DNA of 64,000 bases, taken from Nocardia brasiliensis NBRC 14402. Its GTDB lineage: Bacteria; Actinomycetota; Actinomycetes; Mycobacteriales; Mycobacteriaceae. Position numbers and translations under genes: made by a program. Within the stretch, counting starts at the first letter, position 1, and each line of letters begins with the position of its first letter. Below the pieces are notes generated by a model that was not told the DNA's origin, made no database searches, and saw only the letters and a program-made list of their open reading frames with translations. Shown one piece after another: positions 34,947 through 42,857 of this stretch. The stretch lies in contig NZ_BAFT02000067.1 in the NCBI RefSeq assembly GCF_000308475.2, positions 1 to 64,000 of the forward strand. The letters run 5' to 3'.

Positions 34947-35404
34947 GGCTGATCGAGTTCGGCGAATCCATGGTCTATCCGGAGTCGAATCGATGGATGG
35001 ATCTCCAGCTCATCGAGTTCGCTCTTCGCGACCCATCGCACTGCGGGAGACTCTGGACTGGTATGTAGTTGCCCGCCTACCGGCTCGGCTCGGAAGCAGA
35101 TGGAAAATTGCTGACGGACTTCGCCATCCGTGTACGCCATGACGTGACGAGGATCTGTATAGAGGCCAACGAGCCCGGTCACGCGAATGCTGATTCCGGT
35201 CTCCTCGAGAGTCTCCCGCACCGCGGTTTCCGCGATGAACTCGCCGAAGTCTTGCCCGCCGCCGGGGATTGCCCAAAGCCCGTTGTCGCTGCGTTGGATC
35301 ATCAGCACCTGGCCGCCCTTGTTCTGGACGAAGGCGGTCGCCGCCACCACAATGCTGTTCGGCTGAGGGGCGTTCGGGTCGTCGTAGTACTCGGTACGGG
35401 ACAT
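34934..35404 (-). CDS. Nudix hydrolase
   Basis: 156 aa. Complete Nudix box (Gx5Ex7REUxEExGU) within GGGQDFGEFIAETAVRETLE and the ETGI that follows, about residues 48-71. It hydrolyses a nucleoside diphosphate linked to another group; specificity unknown. The ATG lies 3 bp after the stop of a short upstream ORF, suggesting translational coupling. Confidence 0.9.
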   Translation of the reverse strand: MSRTEYYDDPNAPQPNSIVVAATAFVQNKGGQVLMIQRSDNGLWAIPGGGQDFGEFIAETAVRETLEETGISIRVTGLVGLYTDPRHVMAYTDGEVRQQFSICFRAEPVGGQLHTSPESPAVRWVAKSELDELEIHPSIRLRIDHGFAELDQPYIG

Positions 35405-35407
35405 GAT

Positions 35408-35563
35408 TCACGCATCCGTATCGTCTCGTGGCGGCCTATACGGCTTCGAGCCTCGCCAGACATCGTTGAAGCTCTGGGTGTAGACATCGAAAAGGCTACC
35501 TTCGGACAGCTGCCGGATGTGCATGGCGGGTGCGTGTGGCGCCATGCGGCCGTGCACGTGCAT
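35408..35563 (-). CDS. Short ORF, possible C-terminal remnant of a regulator
   Basis: 51 aa from ATG 35563. The segment QLSEGSLFDVYTQSFNDVW resembles the last helix of small actinobacterial helix-turn-helix proteins, but no DNA-binding part is present. It is probably the 3' stump of a gene truncated upstream; translation into the Nudix gene is plausible. Confidence 0.35.
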   Translation of the reverse strand: MHVHGRMAPHAPAMHIRQLSEGSLFDVYTQSFNDVWRGSKPYRPPRDDTDA

Positions 35564-35774
35564 GTTGACGATCGGGACTGCCCCTGGGTGTGTGGCGCGG
35601 GTTGTTAGTGATCTTGGCGGTGAGGTTGTCGATTGCTGTGAGGAGTCCGTCCTTCGGAGCAGTCGCTGCGGGCGCGATGCAATGCCGCGGCCGAGCACTA
35701 GTAGACGAGGCCGATCAGCATCCCGAGCCGCGTGGGCCGATCAGTCGAGTCTGTTGCGATTCTGGTCGAGGACA

Positions 35775-36284
35775 TCAGATTCCCGTGGAACTGACCAGTT
35801 GGGCGGTGCACAGCTTCCACTCGGTCCCGTTGCGGAGCAGGGAGAAGAACGCGACCTGGGATGAGTCACCGGCGGGATCGCCGTCTACTCCGACCACCAC
35901 TCGAGCGAAGGTGTAAGAGCTTCCCCCTTCCACGGTTGTGAAGTGGAAATCGGAGATCGACTTCACTCGGATCTGCGCATTCTGACTGTCGACCAGTAGC
36001 CCCTTGTTGTCGCCGACGTACAGCCGTCCAGCAAGTTCGCCGCACGTAACGCGGCCTAGTGCCTCGAAATCGTTGGCGTTGTACAGATCGGCCGCCGACT
36101 TCACCGATTGCTCCACTTGCGCAGCGCCTGGGACCTTCGAGCCTTGCCCGGCTTCGTCCGAAGCGTCATTGGGCGAAGTGTCACGGAGGAGAAGCATGAC
36201 GGTGATCGCAACGACGAGGGCTATCACCGCCGCCAGGACTAGCCATGGCGTGAATATTCGCTTCTGTTTGTACAGGTCAGTCAT
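35775..36284 (-). CDS. Membrane-anchored protein with extracytoplasmic SnoaL/Mce-like domain
   Basis: 169 aa. Short cytoplasmic N-terminus, one membrane helix (LVLAAVIALVVAITVMLLL), then an outside domain (VKSAADLYNANDFEALGRVT, then FHFTTVEGGSSYTFARVVV) of the NTF2-like build seen in many actinobacterial envelope proteins. Function unknown. ATG 36284 follows AAGGGG and overlaps the upstream stop by 8 bp. Last gene of the five-gene envelope operon. Fold assignment is tentative. Confidence 0.65.
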   Translation of the reverse strand: MTDLYKQKRIFTPWLVLAAVIALVVAITVMLLLRDTSPNDASDEAGQGSKVPGAAQVEQSVKSAADLYNANDFEALGRVTCGELAGRLYVGDNKGLLVDSQNAQIRVKSISDFHFTTVEGGSSYTFARVVVGVDGDPAGDSSQVAFFSLLRNGTEWKLCTAQLVSSTGI

Positions 36285-36483
36285 CGGCAGGCCCCTTTTT
36301 GTCACCGGAAAGAATGGATATCAGTAGCCAGGCGGCGCCGACCGGTCCAGCGATGCACAGTATCCAGTCGTACCATCGTGGGTCACCGGTGATAACTTCC
36401 CAACATGATGGCAAACTCAGAAAAAGGTACAAGGCTGGCAGGATGAACTGCTGCCAGGCTGGCCGCGCCTGCGGTCTGTACAT
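36277..36483 (-). CDS. Small two-helix membrane protein
   Basis: 68 aa with two hydrophobic segments (FILPALYLFLSLPSCW; ILCIAGPVGAAWLLISIL) and charged ends. Not recognised. Its stop overlaps the next start (ATGACTGA), and it begins 9 bp after the preceding lipoprotein gene, so it is part of the same operon. The DNA here is clearly lower in G+C than the rest of the window. Confidence 0.65.
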   Translation of the reverse strand: MYRPQARPAWQQFILPALYLFLSLPSCWEVITGDPRWYDWILCIAGPVGAAWLLISILSGDKKGPADD

Positions 36484-36492
36484 ACAGCTCCT

Positions 36493-36927
36493 TCAGTCGC
36501 AGTTGTCGTATTTCCATACGTTGTCATCGTATATCCATAGCCTTGAGTAGCCGCTGATCGACGGTACGCTCATGTTGTCGAAGGTAACGGAAACTGTTGC
36601 CCTACCCGGAGCGCGCCCCACAATCTTGTATTCGAAGTTCGTGGTTGAGGGTACGTCGCCGATCAGGGCCGGGACCGACTTTTGATATTCCTCGAAAGAG
36701 AGCGCGTTCTTACACCGTTGCGACCTGTAGTCGTATGCAGCCACATAGTCATGCGATAGTACCGCCCGATACATTCCGACCACAGAGGATCCCAGATCGG
36801 AACGGTCGATATCTTTTCCGTCGCTGCCGCACGCGGCGGTGGCCGCCAGGATGATTGCTGCAGTGCCGGCCGCGGTGACGATTGGGGCGGTGCGGCGAAA
36901 CCGCCGGGAATCGCTGTGACTGTTCAT
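36493..36927 (-). CDS. Lipoprotein of the integrated element
   Basis: 144 aa. Signal sequence with arginines (SRRFRRTAP), hydrophobic core and lipobox AATAAC ahead of GSDGKD, so it is predicted to be lipid-anchored outside the membrane. The mature part (SVVGMYRAVLSHDYVAAYDY) again looks NTF2-like, similar in type to the product two genes downstream. ATG 36927 overlaps the upstream stop by 4 bp (ATGA). Confidence 0.75.
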   Translation of the reverse strand: MNSHSDSRRFRRTAPIVTAAGTAAIILAATAACGSDGKDIDRSDLGSSVVGMYRAVLSHDYVAAYDYRSQRCKNALSFEEYQKSVPALIGDVPSTTNFEYKIVGRAPGRATVSVTFDNMSVPSISGYSRLWIYDDNVWKYDNCD

Positions 36928-38129
36928 AACGTACATCCTGGCCATGGCTCGCAGGGGTGGGGTTTGCTCGGCTTGGGGGTCGGAGGCGGGGTTGGCTCGA
37001 CTGTCGGAGGCTGCGCCGGCGGGGGCGTGACAGGCGGAGTAGGTGCTGGGGCCTGGGTGGCGGTGGGCGGGTTCGTAGTACCCGTTCCCTCCTGCCCGGC
37101 GGGGCTATTGCCCGAATTTCCGCTGCCGCCCGGTTGCTGCCCGCCATTACCTTGCCCGCTGCCGCCGGGGCCCGGGCTCTCTTTATCGCCGCCACCTCCG
37201 GAATCTCCACCGCCGCCGGATCCGAACATATCGTCGATGAAATCACCGCAGGTCTTCAGGACCGTGGCGATGCCTGCAATCTCCAGAACCAGACTGAGTA
37301 GCCAGTTCTGGCTTTTGAGAATGGTCCATATCGCCCGCGGATTCGGATTTGCTTCGATCTTCTCTATGAGTTCGGCAATGCGGTGCGCATATTGAGGGTT
37401 CTTTATTGCGATGGTGTTCAGAATTTTCAGTAGTGCTCCGGCTTTGAGGATAGGGAGGAGCGCCGCTGCGATCGAGGCCACGCAGACGGTACCCTTCCAT
37501 GCGCATTGCCACCACCGGCATCCGACCATCATGTATTCACCATCGGCAAGTCGCACCGGGAGCATCGAGCGACTGAACCCGGGCCCGGAAAGCTCATCGA
37601 TCGAAAGTTCAGAGGGGGTTCCCGGCGGGTCCTGCGTGACGCCTGGCTGCGGGGGCGGCACGTCTTCTCGCGCCGGCGTGGGAGTGAACGCTGTGGTCGG
37701 AGTCGATGCGGCTGGATTCTGTCCAGGAACAGGTTCGTTGCCCGGCCGCACCGGGGGTGTGTCTCCCGGAACCGGGACGATGGGTGTGCCGTTGCCGGGC
37801 CCGACCGGTGGGGGCGTGAGTGCGCCCGCGCGGGACCCGCCGCCGGTGCCGGGCTGGTTCGGCGTCCAGGTCGGCAGCGGTGGTTGTGTAGGTGGGGTGG
37901 GGGGTTGTGAGGGTTCGGGGACATCGACACAGGGCCAGCCCGGGTGCATCTGCTGCCACTGCTCACACGGAATATAGGGGCCCGCCTGCGCGGCGGGTAT
38001 GCCTGGTTCGACGACGGTGGCCACCGTCAACCCCGCCAGTAGCGCCCCAGCCACGGCGATGACGACACCGCTGCGGCGCCACGTTCTCCACTGCCCCCGG
38101 TCTCGCCGGGGCGTGTCCGTTTGGTTCAT
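36924..38129 (-). CDS. Pro/Gly-rich exported or membrane protein
   Basis: 401 aa. N-terminal membrane helix or signal (VVIAVAGALLAGLTVATVV) and a Cys-containing segment (CEQWQQMHPGWPC). Then about 110 residues of Pro/Thr/Gly-rich spacer, a central domain with hydrophobic stretches (WKGTVCVASIAAALLPILKA; WLLSLVLEIAGIATVL), a Gly/Ser-rich linker and a Pro-rich end closing with CEPWPGC. The shape suggests a cell-wall-spanning protein. No family recognised. It lies 47 bp after the MspA-like gene. Confidence 0.7.
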   Translation of the reverse strand: MNQTDTPRRDRGQWRTWRRSGVVIAVAGALLAGLTVATVVEPGIPAAQAGPYIPCEQWQQMHPGWPCVDVPEPSQPPTPPTQPPLPTWTPNQPGTGGGSRAGALTPPPVGPGNGTPIVPVPGDTPPVRPGNEPVPGQNPAASTPTTAFTPTPAREDVPPPQPGVTQDPPGTPSELSIDELSGPGFSRSMLPVRLADGEYMMVGCRWWQCAWKGTVCVASIAAALLPILKAGALLKILNTIAIKNPQYAHRIAELIEKIEANPNPRAIWTILKSQNWLLSLVLEIAGIATVLKTCGDFIDDMFGSGGGGDSGGGGDKESPGPGGSGQGNGGQQPGGSGNSGNSPAGQEGTGTTNPPTATQAPAPTPPVTPPPAQPPTVEPTPPPTPKPSKPHPCEPWPGCTL

Positions 38130-38176
38130 ACGACGTTCACGCTCCGGAACGGGTGTGGGTGTCGGGTTTGCGCGGC

Positions 38177-38824
38177 TCACAGGTACACCGGGTCGCCGTA
38201 AACGGTGACGGTGTTGTCCGCGGCCGGGGTGGAGATACGCGCGGTCGCGAACGACCGCAAACTCACCGGGCCCATGCACGCGTCGATCTTGACCTCGACT
38301 CCTTCAGCGGTGATCGACGCCCGCGGCCCGGCCAGGGGTTTGGTCCCGAAGTCGATGGTCGCGATCGAGCCCGGCTTCAGGGTGGTGGAGATGTTCGGTG
38401 ACACCGACGCGTTCGCACCGAGGCTGACACTGGGTGGGTAAGAAATGTTGAGCGAGGCGTTCGGTCCGACCGAGACCCCCATGCCCAGAGTCAGGCCGGT
38501 GGACACATCGACTTGGCAGCCGATCTGATACCCCAACCCCAACGACCCGGCCGATATCGGCGCCGACCCCGCACCGCTGACCTCGACGACCGCCTTCAGA
38601 CTGACGAACCCCTCACGGGTGAACATCGTCGCGGCCAGATTCGGAACCCGATCCAGATTCTCACCGGTCTTCGCCACCGCAAGGCTCCACCCGTCATCGG
38701 TGACGGTCTCGCGATACTTGTCCGCTATCGGGTCCGCGCCCGCCGCACCCGCACCCCACACCCCGGCCAGCAACACCGTGCCCACGGCGGCAGCACAGGA
38801 CGCTGTCTGCAAGGTCCTCCCCAC
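38177..38824 (-). CDS. MspA-family porin
   Basis: 215 aa. A signal peptide (ending near GAGAAGADP) precedes the MspA-type mature start (WSLAVAKTGENLDRVPNLAA), followed by the beta-rich core LGYQIGCQVDVS, alternating Gly/Ser/Asn strands and a C-terminal SLRSFATA strand. MspA porins form octameric pores in the mycolate outer membrane. GTG 38824 is placed by GGGAGGAG upstream. It leads the envelope operon of the element; porins as mobile-element cargo are uncommon in my experience. Confidence 0.88.
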   Translation of the reverse strand: MGRTLQTASCAAAVGTVLLAGVWGAGAAGADPIADKYRETVTDDGWSLAVAKTGENLDRVPNLAATMFTREGFVSLKAVVEVSGAGSAPISAGSLGLGYQIGCQVDVSTGLTLGMGVSVGPNASLNISYPPSVSLGANASVSPNISTTLKPGSIATIDFGTKPLAGPRASITAEGVEVKIDACMGPVSLRSFATARISTPAADNTVTVYGDPVYL

Positions 38825-39197
38825 AACCTTCTCCTCCCACAATCACAGCGAACTATCAGCTATCTGTGCATGCAGGGTGACACGACACCTCCCACGCCAG
38901 ACAAGCGTTTGTGACCGCAGTCATAAACCGGCCGCCTAAGCGGCGCGGATCACAATCGCGGCCGGTGCTGGCGAAACCGGCCGGGGCTCTTACCGATTCA
39001 CGACACAAGCGCCTGCGGACGGGCTCAAGACCTGGGCTACCGTGCCCAAACCGTTATGCACCCACCAGCGGGCAACAGGCTCCCCTTCGGGCCAGCTCGG
39101 GGTCACGGTAGAACCGGCGATGAGCCGAGGGAATGCAGACCACTCGAATACGAGCCCTTGCCAGTACCGGCTGCCGACCCGGCCACGGGCGGGCGCG
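38825..39197. other. 373-bp region between porin operon and recombinase stump
   Basis: Holds the promoter region of the leftward porin operon. No gene is supported on either strand; the short open frames show no start signal or recognisable product. Confidence 0.5.
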
Positions 39198-39519
39198 GTT
39201 GTCGTACCGGCGTGCGGCCGAGCTGTTCGAGACGCACGCCAGCGGTTACGACGACGGCCCGTACACGTTGCATCAGCTGCGTCATTCCCGGCTGAAGCAC
39301 GCCACGGAGGAGGGCGAGTCGACGCCGGCGCTGATGAAGTTGTCCGGGCATACCTCGGTGCGCAGCCTCGCGAAATACGCGAGGGTGTCCGACGAGGGGC
39401 GGCGGCGTTATCAGGCCGACAGCGATCCGGCCGCGCGTCGCCGCTCGGGCATGTCGGCAGACGGCATCGCCAGAAGTCTGAGTAGTCAGGGGGATGTCGA
39501 GGCCGGGCTCGTAGACTAA
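39198..39519 (+). pseudogene. C-terminal fragment of a second tyrosine recombinase
   Basis: Encodes only the end of an actinophage/plasmid-type integrase: HQLRHSRLKHA (HxxR), LMKLSGHTSVRSLAKYA with the second His and the nucleophile Tyr, and a tail ARVSDEGRRRYQADSDPAAR. The N-terminal domain and the first catalytic Arg are missing. It differs from the intact integrase of this element, so it records another integration or an ancestral enzyme. Confidence 0.8.
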
Positions 39520-39528
39520 TAGATTATG
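39518..39528 (+). repeat. AATAGATTATG direct repeat, right copy
   Basis: Partner of 33373-33383. It lies 61 bases inside the right att repeat. Confidence 0.45.
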
Positions 39529-39589
39529 CTGAAATGCTCTCTGACATGTAGGTTCTTCGCAGGTCGGCACAGCGCCAAGAGTGATTGAT

Positions 39590-39640
39590 CTCATAATCCA
39601 TTGGTCGTGGGTTCGAGCCCCACCCGCCCCACAAACCCCC
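39590..39640 (+). repeat. attR: 51-bp copy of the tRNA 3' half
   Basis: Identical to 33261-33311. No tRNA 5' half precedes it, so it is the displaced original 3' end. The following bases form a small hairpin (CGCAG A CTGCG, then GTGTTT), probably the native tRNA terminator. Confidence 0.95.
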
Positions 39641-39920
39641 GCAGACTGCGGTGTTTCGGTTGCCGGAGCCGAACGCCGAGTGCACGAGTCAGGCCGACCG
39701 TTGGCAGAGCAGGCGACCGACGAGACGATTCTCCCGCCGAGCGGGCAAGGGCACGCGAAGGATGGGGTGCTGCGCCGACGGCGGATCTTCTGGCTGCTTT
39801 CGGTAGCTGCGCTATTGATCGTCGACCTCGCGGCAGTTCCTGCGATCCACCGTTCCGATCGCTTCTATCGGTTTCAGGAGTTCCGCCTGATCTTGGGCAC
39901 CGGCGCAGCATAGGTCGATG

Positions 39921-40060
39921 CTCACAGGATGAGCGCGAGCTTGCCGGTGGGATCCGCTGCGGCGGCCGGGCGAATTAGTCCATCCGGTCGTAGCGGATCT
40001 CGACGGTGATCAGGACGCCGAACTCGGCCGCGGCGGCGTAGTCCGAGATGCTGAATGCTG
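39921..40060 (-). pseudogene. Remnant of an NADP-dependent oxidoreductase 3' end
   Basis: Matches the 3' end of the intact oxidoreductase at 41026-41976. EFGVLITVEIRYDRMD corresponds to ELGVRITTEIRYDRMD and GKLALIL to GKLVLIL. About 75 bp are lost between these blocks, and a stop codon follows the RMD motif. The 3' flank (CGCATAGGTCGATGCTCACA type) is also duplicated. Confidence 0.75.
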
Positions 40061-40205
40061 TTGTCGCCCATGCGATGTTTCGCTGCGCTGCCCGGGGTCT
40101 GGCGGGTCGACGGAACATCATCGGTCCGCCGACACCAGAACCCCCTCATTTCCCCCGGGCCCGACTTCTCGTGTGAGAGCAGCCACGTCTAGATTAACAT
40201 GAACA

Positions 40206-40218
40206 TGAATCGCATTCA
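40206..40218. promoter_or_regulatory. TGAAT-N3-ATTCA palindrome before tetR
   Basis: A 13-bp palindrome 18 bp upstream of the TetR start, inside an AT-rich patch. Likely autoregulatory operator. Confidence 0.55.
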
Positions 40219-40236
40219 GGTTTTTGGCGTGTGAAG

Positions 40237-40869
40237 ATGGCACGCATGGCCAGCGAATTCCCGCATCGCCGGCGCGAGCCGGTCCAGGAGCGCAGCCGCG
40301 AGCGCGTCGAGCGGCTACTGCGCGCAGCCAAGGACCTCCTCGACGAACACGGTGCGGAGGCTGTCACCACCCGCACCATCGCCGAACGTGCCCAACTGCC
40401 CGTTGCCACGCTCTATCAGTACTTCGCCAATCGTGAAGCAGTGCTGGGCGAATTGGCTTTGCGCATCATGGATCGTCTCGACGAGGAACTGCCGCAACGT
40501 CTGGCCGCGCTTTCGGCCGGCACCCTCGCGGAGATGGTGCACCAGCTGATGGAGCTGCACCGCCAGCTCTACCGCAACGCCTACCCGGAGTTGGTAACGA
40601 TCTACCACCAGGGCCGGCTGACCGGCGAGCTCCCCGACGCCGTCCCGCACCGGCAGCGCTTCGCCGCCATGGTCCACCAGGCGATGATCACGAGGGGGCT
40701 GCTTCCTGCGAGCACCGATGTGCTGGTCACCGAGCTGGCCGTCGAACTCGGCGACCGCGTGGTGGAACTCGCCCACCGCCGCGCCCCGGGCGGGGATCCG
40801 GCCGTCATCGCCGAGGGGGTCCTCGCCATCACCCGATACCTGCAAGCGCACGCCGAGAACGTCAACTGA
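40237..40869 (+). CDS. TetR-family transcriptional regulator
   Basis: 210 aa. HTH: RLLRAAKDLLDEHGAEAVTT, then TIAERAQLPVATLYQYFANR; helical ligand domain behind it. ATG 40237 chosen among GTG 40231, ATG 40237 and ATG 40246. A palindrome directly upstream suggests autorepression. The remnant oxidoreductase to its left may have been the old target. Confidence 0.88.
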   Translation: MARMASEFPHRRREPVQERSRERVERLLRAAKDLLDEHGAEAVTTRTIAERAQLPVATLYQYFANREAVLGELALRIMDRLDEELPQRLAALSAGTLAEMVHQLMELHRQLYRNAYPELVTIYHQGRLTGELPDAVPHRQRFAAMVHQAMITRGLLPASTDVLVTELAVELGDRVVELAHRRAPGGDPAVIAEGVLAITRYLQAHAENVN

Positions 40870-41025
40870 TGACGTGCTCCAGCCTCGTCGGGCACAACGC
40901 CCCGATCTTGTGCAGGCTCGTCAGGCCGGCTGCGTGTCCGGCCGGAGCTCCGCGAACACGACAACGGTCTTGTCGGAGATGTGGTTCAACCTGGTCTTTG
41001 GCACCGGCGCCGCATAGGTCGATGC

Positions 41026-41976
41026 TCACAGGATGAGCACGAGTTTGCCGCCGGGGTGGCGGGATCGGCTGAGTTCGGCTGCATCCTGGATCTGGCTGAG
41101 GGGGTAGGTGCGGGCGATCGGGACGGACAGGATGCCGTCGCCGGCGAGCCGGGCGAATTCGTCCATCCGGTCGTAGCGGATCTCGGTGGTGATCCGGACG
41201 CCCAACTCGGCTGCGGCGGCGAAGTCCGAGACGGTGAGGACACGGTCGGGGTCGCCGGTCAGCTCGATCAGGGTCGGTAGTGCGCCGCCGGCCGGGCTGG
41301 GCTGGTCGGCACGGTCGATCCGGCCACCGGTCGGCGCCGTGTCCAGGGCGCGGTCGACGTGGCCGCCGGCCAGTGTGCGGACGCGGTCGGCCATACCCGC
41401 GCCGTAAGCGGTTACCTGGGCGCCGATCTCGTCCAAGGCTGCTGCTCTGGTCGGCCCGGCGGTGGCGATCACCCGAATGCCCCGGTGCCGCGCGAACCGC
41501 ACTGCCGCTTCGCCGACGGTGCTGCCCGCGCCGTGGACGAGCAGCAGCTCGCCCGGCTGAACCCCGAGGTCGTCGAGTGCGCGCCAGGCTGTCTCGGCCG
41601 CCATCGGGAGTGCGGCGGCCTGCTCGGTGGTGACGTTGTCCGGAATGTGTGCCCAGGCAGGCATCAGCGCGTACTCGGCAGCCCCGGCAGTCGGTCCGTC
41701 GAAGGTGGCCGGGCCGAATACTCGGTCACCGATCCGGACGCCGGTGACGCCGGCACCGAGCGTGTCGACCGTGCCCGCGACCTCCAAGCCGAGTCCGCGC
41801 GGTGGTGGCGGCAATTGATCGGCGAAGAGGCCATCGACGAGGTGCCAGTCGGCCGGTGTCAGGCCGCACGCGCGCACGGCGATCCGGATCTGGCCGGGTC
41901 CCGGCTCCGGCTGCGGGACGTCGCGCAGCACGATCGCGTCCGGGGACCCGAACCAGTCGAATTGAAGGGCTTGCAT
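41026..41976 (-). CDS. NADP-dependent quinone-type oxidoreductase (MDR family)
   Basis: 316 aa. MDR without zinc ligands: MQALQFDWFGSPDAIVLRDV, GLEVAGTVDTLGAGVTGV and the NADPH loop VHGAGSTVGEAAVRFARHR. The start at 41976 has GGGAGGAAG. It is divergent from a tetR gene, with two copies of a GACAACA..TGTTGTC operator in the 81 bp between them, so it is presumably repressed until an electrophile or drug is sensed. Confidence 0.9.
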   Translation of the reverse strand: MQALQFDWFGSPDAIVLRDVPQPEPGPGQIRIAVRACGLTPADWHLVDGLFADQLPPPPRGLGLEVAGTVDTLGAGVTGVRIGDRVFGPATFDGPTAGAAEYALMPAWAHIPDNVTTEQAAALPMAAETAWRALDDLGVQPGELLLVHGAGSTVGEAAVRFARHRGIRVIATAGPTRAAALDEIGAQVTAYGAGMADRVRTLAGGHVDRALDTAPTGGRIDRADQPSPAGGALPTLIELTGDPDRVLTVSDFAAAAELGVRITTEIRYDRMDEFARLAGDGILSVPIARTYPLSQIQDAAELSRSRHPGGKLVLIL

Positions 41977-41994
41977 GGCTTCCTCCCAAGTGAT

Positions 41995-42010
41995 GACAGC
42001 ATCTGTTGTC
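41995..42010. promoter_or_regulatory. TetR operator, site 1
   Basis: GACAGCATCTGTTGTC: inverted repeat with one mismatch, the same pattern as site 2, with centres 33 bp apart (about three helical turns). It lies just upstream of the oxidoreductase start. Confidence 0.75.
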
Positions 42011-42027
42011 ATCGAAGGTAGCACCAT

Positions 42028-42043
42028 GACAACAGATGTTGTC
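42028..42043. promoter_or_regulatory. TetR operator, site 2
   Basis: GACAACAGATGTTGTC has perfect 7-bp arms around a 2-bp centre. It ends 14 bp before the tetR start. Confidence 0.8.
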
Positions 42044-42057
42044 GTACGCTGAGCGGT

Positions 42058-42630
42058 ATGCCGAGATGGGAATCCGACGCACGTGGTCGACTCGAACGCG
42101 CGGCGCTCGAGCTGTTCGAAGCGCAGGGATTCGAGCGCACCTCGGTTGCGCAGATCGCGCACGCCGCCGATCTCAAGGAGCGCTCTTTCTACCGCTACTT
42201 CCCCGACAAGCGTGAAGTGCTCTTCGCCGGCGACGAACTCGAAGAACACCTCGTCGCCCAGCTGGCCGCGACCGACCCGGACCTCGCCCCGATCGAGGCA
42301 CTACTCGCCGCACTGGCAGCCGCTGAACAGATCTTTCGCCCACGCGAGTTCCTGTTGCGCCGGGCCAGAGTGATCGCCGCCAGCCCGGCACTGGCCGAGC
42401 GTGAGCTCGTCAAGCTGGCCTCCATCGCCGACGCGCTCACGCCGGCGCTGGAGCGCCGCGGCGTCGATCCCGGCCGCGCGCGCTTGATCATCGACGTGGT
42501 GCTGGCGATCCACCGGCACGCGATGCCCCGCTGGCTGGCCGAGCCGGACACCACCCTTGCCCAGCTCATGACCGAGGCCGCCGCCGAGCTACGCGAAACC
42601 GTCCTGGCGCAGGCTCCGCGGGAGATCTAG
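42058..42630 (+). CDS. TetR-family transcriptional regulator
   Basis: 190 aa. HTH: LERAALELFEAQGFERTSVA, then AHAADLKERSFYRYFPDKRE; helical C-terminal domain. Divergent from the MDR oxidoreductase with two matching operators between, so it should repress both itself and that gene. Confidence 0.92.
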   Translation: MPRWESDARGRLERAALELFEAQGFERTSVAQIAHAADLKERSFYRYFPDKREVLFAGDELEEHLVAQLAATDPDLAPIEALLAALAAAEQIFRPREFLLRRARVIAASPALAERELVKLASIADALTPALERRGVDPGRARLIIDVVLAIHRHAMPRWLAEPDTTLAQLMTEAAAELRETVLAQAPREI

Positions 42631-42722
42631 CCGATCCCGTTCGGGCGCACCGTGATCGAAGATCGAGCACCTATCTTCGCGCGGGGCCGCCCGGGCGTCC
42701 GGGGCGGATCCAATGAGATGCC

Positions 42723-42857
42723 ATGCCGACCGGATGTGCAGCGGGCACAGTGCGCGCGGTGCGGGAGCTGATGCTCGATCGGCTCACCGCCACCGACCAG
42801 CAAGCTCTCACCTGCATCGCGGCCAAGCTGCGCGTGCTACCGCAAGACCTGGCCTGA
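42723..42857 (+). pseudogene. Possible 3' fragment of a MarR-family gene
   Basis: 44 codons from ATG 42723; the end (ELMLDRLTATDQQALTCIAA) resembles the C-terminal dimerisation helix of MarR regulators. No winged helix is present. The remaining sequence of the 42631-43121 gap shows nothing I can support; a leftward frame ending at 42927 (TGVLWSTQEWEDDPGLFTEP) looks protein-like but has no start or family. Confidence 0.35.

Noticed and set aside
39590..39640. A second tRNA gene at the right repeat
   Set aside because: Only the 3' half (anticodon loop to acceptor) is present; the 5' acceptor and D arm are missing, so it is an att site.
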